This document shows positions 39,901 to 51,900 of a DNA stretch of 64,000 nucleotides, one piece after another. Position numbers and translations under genes: made by a program. This DNA is from Hippophae tibetana. Taxonomy: Eukaryota > Streptophyta > Magnoliopsida > Rosales > Elaeagnaceae. The stretch's first letter is position 1; each line of letters begins with the position of its first letter. The notes below the pieces were generated by a model that was given only the letters and a program-made list of their open reading frames with translations, did no database searches and was not told where the DNA came from. Location: the NCBI GenBank assembly GCA_037013495.1, contig CM072802.1, forward strand, positions 43,004,501 to 43,068,500, in the 5' to 3' direction.

Positions 39901-42900
39901 GAAAAGGAAACACCTCTTTCGACGAGAAATCATTTCTCACACGCCAACCTTCAATGTTGAGAGCCGAGACCTCCCTTAATGATCAGAGTACACCAACCTC
40001 GACGTCGCCTGCATCAGCCACAACTCGTCGATGATCATCTTCCAGTCGGATTTCTGAGGATACTTCGTGGACAAAAGATAAGGGCTTTCCCTCCAGTACT
40101 TTCCCTCGCACTTTGTCGAGTTCCTAGTTTAGCCCAACCATGAACTCAAACACTATCTCATTGTCTACCTTTTTTCCATAACAAACAGTGTCACTAGAAC
40201 ACTCTTGTTCCTCCTTTGAACACAATTCAATTTCTTGCCAAAAAGCTACCATCTCCATGCAATATTTAGTCAACTCTATATCACCCGGTTTAATTAGCCA
40301 CAATCGATCTTCCAACCCAAAAGTTTTAAAAGCATCTTCACCATCAGCATGCCTCTCACATATGGCTTTCTAAACTTCTCGTCGGTAGAAAAAAATAGAT
40401 TTTTCCCATCGTTGGTGACAGTGTTGACAAGCCACGCAATCAGTAGTCATTATCTAGTTTTTTGAGCTCCATCGTTGTAAAGCACTTGCATTGGTTGAGT
40501 CAAATTTTCTCATCTCACCGATCAGATACCCCATTCTTTCATTTCCATTGACAATAAATCATACTGATTGTGCTCATTCTCTATAGTTTTTTCCGTTGAC
40601 TTTAGCAACTATGAATTGCAAAGATGAGTTGTCCAATCCACTCGAATTCAAAGAGAGGATGGATTATGAATTTCTAAATGTTCCAAAAGATGTCTACGAC
40701 TCTTGATTGGAAAAAGATTTAGTCACGGGAAAAGATAGGTTAGGATGGACAAATGCTCTGGTATCATATTAAAATAATTAAGGAATCGAAATTGAAATTT
40801 GTCTTTTTGTTTTGCGACTACATATTTATAGTGAAATTAGGTAGAATGGATGTAAAACTTAGAATTCACTCTTATTCATTTCCATTCAAAGACGCTACAT
40901 ATTTATATACAAAGCTAGAGACACTCTTAGATGACATACACCTAATACACAACTAATATATTCAACTAGTGATAGACACCTAATACACAACTAATATCTC
41001 TAACACTCCCCCTCAAGTTGGAGCATAGATATTAATCTTGTCCAATTTGTTACAAAGATAATCAACCTGAACCCCACTTAAAGTTTTCGTGAAGATCTCC
41101 TAGTTGTTCTCCAGTCTTCATATATCCTGTAAAAATCAAATTTTGCTGAATTTTCTCGCGAACAAAATGATAATCAATTTCAATGTGTTTAGTTCGCTAC
41201 ACAGAATTAGAAACAATATAAAGAGCAGCTTGGTTATCACACCACAATTTCGCTGGTATTGAAGTTTTAAGACCTACTTCATCCAAGAACTGATATATCC
41301 ATATTATCTCAGAATTTTTAAAGAGTTCCCCATCTCATGTAAGGTGAATGTTCGGAGTCATTGGAACAATACAAGGTTTTGCTCTTAATTTTCCTATCTC
41401 AGTTAATAAGTCTAGGACATATTTTCTCTGAGATAGAAAGATACATTTTTTACTCCTTGTGACTTTAACACCCAAGAAATACTTAGCATCCCCAAATCCT
41501 TCATGTGAACTGAGTATGTAGGAAAGACGTAAGAGATGAAATTCTCGTAGTATCACTTCCTGTAATAACAATGTCATCTACATACACAACTAAAAAAATG
41601 ATACCAGCTTCTGATTGTTTGTAGAACACAGAATGGTTAGACTTGCTTTTCATCATACCAAATGTTTCTATAACTTGACTAAATTTTTCAAACCAAGCAC
41701 GAGGACTCTGTTTCAAACCATACAAAGATTTGCAGAGACGACAAACTTGCCTAGACTACCCCTAAGCAAAAAAACCAGGAGGTTGCTCCATAAACACCTC
41801 CTCTTGAAGATCACCATGAAGAAAAGCATTCTTGATATCTAGTTGATACAAAGGCCAATGGTAAGTAGCTACTATAGAAATAAACAACCGAACATAGGTC
41901 AATTTAGCATCAGGAGAGAAAGTGTCAAAATAGTTCACTCCATAGGTTTGAACAAATCTCTTAGCAACAAGACGAGCCTTTAATCGAGCAACTGACCCAT
42001 CCGGATTAACCTTAACTGTGAACACCCATTTGCATCTGATAGCTCGTTTCCCCAAAGGTAAATCAACCAAGTCCCAAGTACCATTGTCATCCAACGCATT
42101 CATTTCCTCGATCATTGCATGATGCCAACCAGGATGAGACATGGCTTCGTGAACAGTTTTAGGGATAGAAATAGAATCAAGAGAGGCAATAAAAGAGCAA
42201 GAGGAAGACGACAAACAGTTATAAGAAACAAAAGAAATAGGATAAGTACATTGACGTTTACCTTTGCATATGCAATAGGAAGATCATCGTTCGGGACTGG
42301 ATCTGATGACGAAGGAGCAGGTGTAGGACATGAATCAGAAGGTCTATGTCTGGAGTAGACTTGAGTTATAGGAGGCCTAACAAGAACTGGATTAGAGACA
42401 GGTTCAAATGATGTGATAGAATAGACTAATAAATCATCATCCTCTCCCTGACGTGTAGGAGGAAAAGAAGACGAAAAATAAGGTGTCCTCCATGAAGGTA
42501 ACATCAATTGAGACAAGATATTTGTTAAGACTAGGACAATAACATCTATAACCTTTCTGGAGACGAGAATAACCAAGGAAGATACACTTCAAAGACTTGG
42601 GATCTAATTTAGTAACATGCGGACGAACATCCCGAACAAAACAAGTGCTACCAAATATCCTAGGGTCAACCGAAAATAGTGACTTATTAGGAAACAAAAA
42701 TTTTGTAAAGAATCTCACCATGAAGTACAGATGAGGGCATGGGATTAATAAGAAAACATGTTATTGAAACTACATCGGCCCAAAAAGGTTTAAAAACATT
42801 CATTTGAAATAATAAGGCACGTACAATTTCAAGATGTATGTTCTTACGTTCGGCCACTCCATTTTGAGATGGAGTATCAACACACGAAGTTTCATGAAAC

Positions 42901-45900
42901 ATGTCATTTTGAACCATATAAGATTGAAACAAAGCTGATGTATATTCTTTGGCATTATCACTTCGCAAAGTACGAATTGAAACATTAAATTGAGTTTTGA
43001 TCTTAACACAAAATGCGCAAAAAATAGAAAACAATTCAGAACGACTCTTCATTAAATATAACCAAGTTACACGAGAATAATCATCCACAAAAGTAACAAA
43101 ATACTTAAATCCAAGTTTAGACAAAATAGGACAAGGACCCAAAACATCAGAATGAACTAATTCAAAAGGAACACTAGCACGTTTATTAACTCTTGGATTT
43201 GAACTAAGACGATGATGTTTTGCAAATTGACAAGACTCACAATCTAATGAAGACACCTTACTAAACTGAGGACAAAGTTTCTGAAGTAAAGGAAGAGATG
43301 GATGACCCAGTCTACAATGTGCCTCGAAGGGAGAGGTTACACCAGAGTAAGCAACAGATTTCGGTATTGGTGTGTCAAGAATATAAAGGCCTCCAGACTC
43401 ATGTCCTTTACCAATAGTCTTTTTCGTCATAAGATCCTGAAAAAGCAACGATCAGGAAAAAATGAGATGTAATAGTTAAGATTGCGAGTAAGCTGACTTA
43501 CAGAGATCAAATTAAAGGATAAACTAGGTAAATGTAAGACAAACGACAAAGGAAGCAAAGGAGTGAGAGTAATTGTACCAGACCCAAGAATATGAGATGG
43601 TAACCCATCGGCTAAGGTAACAGTAGAGGTGGAAGTGTGTGACTGAAGAGTAGAAAAGAGACTAGAATTACCTGTCATATGATCTGTGGCACCAGAATCA
43701 ATAACCCATTTAGAAGATGAGGAAAGGAGACACGCATTTGATTTACCTGAATCATCAATAGCAGTGAGAAAAGGTGATAAAGACCTTAGTGATTCTTGAT
43801 ACTATGAAAACTTGATAAATTCATCTGCAGATATAAGAACCGACTTTTCAGAAGTATCATATGTGGATGCAATATGAGCCGAGTGACCTTTCTGATGCTT
43901 GTACTGAAGCTTTCTACAGTCATGTTTTGTATGTCCTGGTTTGTGACAATAGTGACACAATACCTCCTAAGTCCTGTGGTCGAGTTTCAAACCCTTCCAA
44001 GCCGCCTCCTTTGCTTCTATTCATATAAGTTGATCGTCCATGCTCATAATTATTATTTCGGCTAACCAAAGCACCATTTAATTGAGCAGGTGGGGGTGGA
44101 GTGCCTTCTGTACGAAGTACTCGACTAAACACATCTTGTAAAGAGGAGATCTCAAAACCAGAAAGAAAAACTGGGACTTATCAGTCTCAAAAGAAAAAAA
44201 AATTCCGAATTTTGTAACCCAAATGCTCTGATACCATATAAAACTCAGAATTCATTCAAAGACACTACATATTTATATACAAAGCTAGGGACACTCTTAG
44301 GTGACATACACATAATACACAACTAAGATACCTAATACACAACTAATATATTCAACTAATGATAGACACCTAATACACAACTAACATCTCTAACAGAATG
44401 GAAATAAATAAGAATGAATTCTAAGTTTTACATGGTATCAGAGCTAGGCCCTGAGTTCATCGTGGTTTGTGGCCTTCGTTGCCCCTTACGATGTGAGGGG
44501 GAGTGTTGAAGGATTATGTCCCACATCAACTAGGCGTTCGACTGTAGTGTAATTTATAAGTGTGGACAACCCTTAACTCAATGAGATCTTATTGAGTTTA
44601 GTTAGGCCTTGAGCTTATATAACAATGGAAAAGGAAATAAATCATGTAATAATTAGTACAAATATTTTGCATTAAACTACTATAATCTCCAAATAATGCA
44701 AACTATGACTTGTAAACGAAGTTAACCTTTTAGGCATTTCAAGAAGCGATCTTCAAGAAACAAAATGACAGCAAGGATGGAAGAGATTTCTTTAAGACCT
44801 GAAGTTCTATTGATAACCCTTAATATGGTAATTCTTCATTTTACATCACTCCCCTGCTAGCAAGATTCAACTCAGGCAAGTTAAAATTTTGATAGGGAAG
44901 TTGGAAGTGGACATATAGCAATAAGGAGAATCTCAAAATTATCTTAAATCTCTTATATTGTTTTTTGATAAAGTCACCAGAGTGATGTCTACATGCCACG
45001 TGTTTGTGTCTAGAGAACATTTACATGCATAGCATAGACCACGTGTCATTCTGTAATTTAAAGTTGGATCCACAAAAGTCATAAGAATCTCAAAGACAGT
45101 TTTGCCTTAACAATTCAAGAACATCTTAAATCTCTTGTTTTTCTTGTTGTGATCTACATGCCACTTGTTTGTGTCTGTGGTGAACACTAGTTACATGTAC
45201 AACATAAATAACGTGTCTTCCTATGATTTTCAATATTGATCCACACAAATGATATAGGAATTTGAAAGATTTTTGTTTAGCAATTATGCCAGTCAAAACA
45301 ATTGTTCACTTCTAAATGTAGAGGGGAAATCAGAGAAAGAGTGGTTTGCAAAAATGTCCCATATCTGAAAGTATCACCTATAACAGAAAACGATCACGCA
45401 TGTGTTAAGTGATGTTACAGGCTGTCTGTTGTATGAATCCTTTTAAAATATAAGAGTAAGAACTAGTCCCTTTAACAAATATGAATGAAATTTCCGGACC
45501 TTAGAACACCTAGAACAGTCGATATCTACAACTCATTTGTGTTTAAAATACTTATAGAACTGACCATCACATATGAAACCAATTTTTAGATTTTTGGTTT
45601 AATCATTAATAGCAAGTTATTCCATTTTCAAGTATCTATATATTTGGTTCCAACAAAAGGTAAAACTAAACTAAGATTTGTCTACAAAGCACAGAGTAAT
45701 TGTATTCTTTACATGGTGTTGGGACTAAAATAGGGGAAAATATTCCCAGATCCCTTACTCATTGCAACAACAACACTTAGGTCCACTACTTATTTTTTTT
45801 GGATTAGAATAAATCCCTTTCTTATTAAAAGTAACACCATAATGTTCATAATTTAGTTGAAGTGTGTCATGTGCGCACATGCCAATTTATCTGAAGGTAA

Positions 45901-48900
45901 TGTCATCTTTGACAAGGAAATGAAACTTCAAAAAAAAAATCAATTACATAGCTATCTTGTTATACATTCAAATTGCTCTTTTACTTTTATAAGAATCATA
46001 TATCTGTTATGCATTCGATTTGTAACCAAGTTGTACGAATCCATAACTTACATTCGATCAAATATTTTACGTATCAAATGCCTTTTTTGCTCCAATCAAT
46101 ATATCATCCAAAACAAAAAACTACAATATCAGTAGTGTATAGAATTACTATGTACTAAACTTACAAGGAATATAATCTAAATATTTGTATTTGATGATTA
46201 GTACATACATTTCATACATATTTATAGCGAAGAAGATGACAAAATTTCCAATAATTCTCTTAATAATTATAGAATAAAATCTTCTAATTAAAGTTCAATA
46301 AAGTCACTAATCTTTACACAATCACCCTAAATTTAGACTATATTTGAGATTTCACCAAGAAAGATTTATGAGATTTCAACACTCTTCCTCAAGTTAGATC
46401 ATAAATGTTGATCATATCCAACATATCATGCAAATAATCTCATCTTTAACTTTTTTTTATGAAGTATCTATCAACCTCCACATGCTTGGTTCTATCGTGT
46501 TGAACTAGAATAAGGGATATGTTAATTGCTGCATTGTTACCACAATAAAGTTTGATTGGAGAATTTACAGTAATATTAAATTCTTTCAAAAGTGTTCTTA
46601 GCCCTAATACTTCACAATGTCAAGTGCAGTTGTCTTAAACTCAGCTTTAGTGCTACTCCTAACAAATACATTTTGTATCTTACTTCTCCAAATCACTAAT
46701 TTCTCAAATACAAAATTACAATATCTTATTGTAGATCTTATATCTTCTATTGAACTAGCCCAGTATACATCACTAAATATTTCTATTTATTACTTTTATT
46801 TTTTTTATGAACAAACTTCTTCCATGTTCCCTTTTTAGATACCTGAGAATCTTGTAAACAATTTTAGAGTAAGCTTCTTTTGGGGAATGCATGTGTTAAC
46901 TCACCATATTGACTGCAAACATGATTGTAAAAGGCTATTTTAAGGCTCGCCTCGACACAAAGCTTAAAACAAGTTCTAAACCTATAACTTCATGTGGTAA
47001 ATTAAGGCTTACACTTTTTTGGACTGAGGCTTATACATAGGTCCAAAATTGGGATAGATCAATCGAAGTTGGGTTTGATCGATCGAGGAACTGAATCGAT
47101 CAAGAATCGATTGTATTCGATCTATTTGGTCTCGGATTTTTATTAATCGTTGCTTGGATCGATTGAAGAAAATGGTTTCAATCGATCAACCTTATTGGTT
47201 CGATCGATCAAGCTTGGTCTCAATCGATCGAGCAGTAAGGGCTTCAACTTTAACCTAATTGTTTACTCGAACTAAACATTCCAATTACTATATTGTCCCT
47301 ATAATTTATTGCTCTATAAATTGTATAATAAACAGATTTGTAATTCGATTTTAACCTAACATTTTTCAATATTTTTTATTTAAACAACCTAATATTTCTT
47401 CAACCACAATTGTATCAATCTTTTGATCTTAAGCTCTCTCTCATATTGTTTTACAAGAATTAAATCATATTTTGTTACTTTCTTTAATTAATCTATCAAA
47501 CATTGTATGGTTATGTTTGATTGATTAATAAGTCTATTTATTTTATGATCATGTACTTCATTTTTTATTTAGGATTCACTAGTTGATTTTGATTTAATTG
47601 ATATTTTATTAAATCATCTAGTTAGGGTTTTTCATTATTCAATCTGCTCTAAGACACGTTTTACACTTGTATTATTGTGCTAATTTTTCAGGTGTCAGCT
47701 GAACAAATTCGATTACTAATATGACTCGAGTTTATCGAAATGTTGGTCCGGATCCACACACCTTTCTTGTGGAGACTGTGAAAGAAGCAAGGTTTGTAAG
47801 TAGATTACTTGGAGAAATTATCTCTGATAAGTAGTTTAAGTCCTAACCTTGTAATTAAACATTATTTTAATAGTAGATAGTTACGTGGTCTGGTGAGTAG
47901 GTGGCTTTTCTCTTAGGCCATTGTTATGGCCTAGGTTGTTTTCACCTAAAATATCATACGTTAACTCTTTATTTATTTTCGTATTATTTTATATACAGAC
48001 GATTGTATACCTGATCCCTTGTGAAATTTTAATATGGCATAATTCAATTAGTTAACTATTCACCTCCTTCTAGTTTAATTAGATCAATAACTAAAAACTT
48101 TCAATTATGTTATAGGAGAATTTTATATTTGGCTTCTATATGGGCTTCAATTTCAAAAGAGTTTAAAGATTATTTTCAGCTTCTTTTAAGTTATAATTAG
48201 GGAACTTGCTTATTTTAAGAATATGTTTTAGACTGTGTAAAAGATTAGGCTTTAGCATTATTGAATTTTCTTTCAAGTAGTTACTTGTCCACATTTTGTA
48301 TTTTTGTAACTGTTTTTATATATAAATATATTATAATGTTTCTTATGAAAAAACCTAACTTATCATCATTAATCGAATGCTCAATCAGGCCATTTCCTTT
48401 AAAACATTGATTCGAAGGCCAATATTTGGACTTAGGTTTTACTTTTCCAAAGTGACCACTAATAACACTACACCTAAACATGAGCCGATTACACCTCCCC
48501 ATTCCACTCTACCATTCACAAAGGACACATCAATACAATAAAGATGTGGAAAAATCAAAAGGGACAATTGTTTATTCAAGAAAGCCAAAATCAAAGAACA
48601 AAAAAAAACTTTACACTTAATGCACCAAAAGAACCAGAACAGGTGAAATATCTAGCTCTCCATGAATCTACCTCAATGTCAGGTACTCGAGTCCCCTAAA
48701 ACTTCTAAGTTATCTATTGCATTTAGAAAATCAACTAGGTCGTATAAGCTCCATCACATCTCTAAATTTATCTCATATAATATTGTCTCCTATATTTTAT
48801 GTTTTTACCACTAACTTTGATAAAAAGAGATTCCAAGAAATATCCATGAGACCCTAAAAATTCTAGAATGGAGAAAAGTTATGGAATAAATAAAAGCACT

Positions 48901-51900
48901 AGAAAAAAATAGAACTTGGGATGTGACAAAGCTATTAAAAGGAGAGATACCAATTGACTATAAACGGGTTTTTACCATAAAGTACAAGACTGATAGGATA
49001 ATAGAACGGTGCAAGGCCCATCTAGTTGTAAAAAGGTTTACACAAATCTATGGAATTGAAACCTTTGCACCTGCGGCTAAACTAAATACAATGAGTTTTC
49101 CTATCACTAGAAGCAAATTTTGATTGGCCTTTTCAACTCCTAGACATAAAAATTCATTTTTAAATGGAGAACTAGAAAAAGTCTACATGATCATACCATC
49201 AAGATTATGTAAAAAATGTGAAAATATGGTGTGCAAACTCAAAAAATATCGTATGGCTTCAAACAATCATCAAGAGTATGGATTGATAGAATTGTAAAGA
49301 TGGTGAAAAAAACAAGGATACCAACAAGGACAATCAAATCACACAATGTTTTTCCGAAACATTGAATATGGGAGAAAACAATCTTCTTAGTTTATGTTGA
49401 TAATATAATCTTGACCATAGACATCTTAAGAGGAAATTGAGAGACTATAGAAAAACTTGACCACAGAATTTGAAATTAAAGATCTTGGACAAATGCGATC
49501 ATTTTTAGGAATGGAGATTGCAAGGTCAAAAGGAGAAACAAGTGTCTCAACGAGAGTATGTTCTTGATGTTCTCACTGAAACTGGAATACTTGGGTGTAA
49601 ATCAAGTGAAACTTGGAAAAAAATCAAAAACGTTGGGGAGACAGTAGACAGAAATATGTATCAAAGATTAGTAAGAAAGCTTATATATCTATCTCACACC
49701 AGACCCAACATTGCATTTATAGTTAGTGTAATGTGTCAACATATACATTCCACAAAGGAAGCTCATTTTTAAGCTTATTAAAAAATTCTTATATATATAA
49801 AAGAGACATCGGAAAGAGATTTGTTCTTCAAGAAAAATGAAAACAAAGGAATAGAAACCTTTACAGACAGATTAGATTGGCTCAATAGAAAACATAAAAT
49901 CTATTACCAAATATTGTATCTTTGTAATTGAAAATTTAGTGATTTTGGAGGAATAACAAGCTAAACCTAGTGGCTAGAAGCAACGTTGAAGCTAAATTTA
50001 ATGATGTGGCACAAGGAATATGTGAGGTACTATAGCTAAGAAAACTCTTAAATGAACTCCATATTGTAGTGAAGCCACCAATCAACTACCAATATCTCCC
50101 TTAATTTAGTTCAACATAATAGAAATAAACATGTAGAAGTGGATAGAAACTTCATTAAACAAAAAATTGAAGATGGATTATTTGTATGACATATGTCCCA
50201 ATAAGAGAGCAAACTGTTAATATCTTCACCAAAGGGCTTCCTCAGCCAAATTTTAATAATTTCATTCCTAAGTTGGATATGATTAGTATTTATTATCCAA
50301 CTTTAAGAGTGTTAAAATCACAAGTAATGGGGGATTTGATTGTGTAAATTGATTAGGATGTCATATTTACTGTGTGCAATATTAGAAAGATTACAATAGT
50401 TTAATGACATAGCAATACAAAAATACAAACTTTCAGTTTCAAATTCCTTAATCTTTCTATAATGCTCTTCATGTTAATCCTATTTAAAATTCTACAAACC
50501 CTATGGCATGCACGTAGAACCGATTACTAGACTGCCATCTTTTATTTTCTGCTTCATGAATTCTTTGAGGAATGGTACTTGCTAGAATATTAAAATTGTG
50601 ATTTCTCCAGCAAGAAAGCATGCAGTGACATCAGGTACAACTTCAAATATGAAGTTAGTTGCCTTTGATAGATCAACTTTAACATGCTTGAGGAACCACT
50701 AAAATTTTCTTTTCTATCATTTGTAGGATCAAGAGAATATTTATATAAAACAGATGCACAATGACCGAAACCTTATAGTATACAAATAAAAACTAAATTT
50801 ATCATACAGACCTGTACCAGTCCACCACGATTACCTCTAAGATCCAGAATAAAATAAGATGCACCCATGTCTTGGAGCCGCTTCATTGCTGCAGCAATAA
50901 ATATTTCTTCATTAAAACTAAATTCAACTACAATGTTGTACATATATTAAAAATAAAATTGAGCCCTATTATAAATGTATATAAAATAATAATTCTTAAT
51001 AATAGCAGTACCTCATCTACTACAGGTTGAGATTAGATATGATAAAAAGATCCATTAAATTGGAGCTCCATGTGATCCACACTAAATAGGATCAAAACAA
51101 ATCACTTTCGAATCAAATCATTATCCATATACAAGGTCAATGGAACGGATCGGAACGAATAAAGACAGATCGATCCATGGATCTACAGATCAGGTCATAT
51201 CAGATTAATCCGTAGATAAGTTCATATTGGATCGATCCAAATCTAAATATTTTTAAAACTATAATTTTAGAACTAAAATAATCACAAATTCCAAACATAT
51301 TTTCCTAATTTTTACAACTATTAGAAAAATTTACATTATAAATAATCATTTTTAAAATCTCTTTCTTACATTTTTATAAATCTTTCTTATAATTTTCATA
51401 AACCTATCTATTATTGCTTAAAATTTATTAAACCAAAATTCAAATCTCATCATATTCATAACTATTTATTTATTCTTACATTTATTATATTATTCTTTTC
51501 TAATTTTTTAATAATTAACACAAATTTCATTTTTTAATTTTTTTATTTGTAAATAAAAGGAAATCCCATTGGTTTTATTGAATGAATGTGTAAATTATGC
51601 TCAATTTAGATGGTATCAAGTTAATGATGTAAAAAAATTATTATAAAAGTACAAAAAATTTTGAAATTTATATGATTATAACATTAAAGAAAAAGTTACA
51701 TAAAAGTTGAAATATGTTTATTATAAATAAGAAAAGGTTGAAATATGTAAAAAATAAGATACAATATATAATGTCCTCGTGTTGTTTTATATTTTTTAAT
51801 TTATCAATCAAAAATATTTGATGCATCACATCAAAGAATGTTTTAGTTTTAGGGGAGAAAATCGAATAATTCGAATCAAGTCGTAGATATCTCTTGATCC

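Larger units (their letters stand above)
37878..44700 (-). mobile_element. Copia A: Ty1/Copia fossil in intron 6, split by a later composite insert
   Basis: The 3' LTR is at 37878-38118 (TG...CA, minus sense). RNase H and RT are at about 38120-39320 ([20 protein letters not shown]), and gag at about 39880-40700. A primer-site-like motif lies near 40754-40766. The 5' LTR starts at 40767, is interrupted at 40850, and resumes at 44630. The 40 bases around the join align without gaps to the 3' LTR once one ATGGA is removed. Broken, with many breaks, and older than the insert. Confidence 0.8.

Noticed and set aside
44225-44444. TGGTATCAGAGC motifs as possible tRNA genes
   Set aside because: They are 12-base primer sites of LTR elements on both strands. 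No cloverleaf is present.
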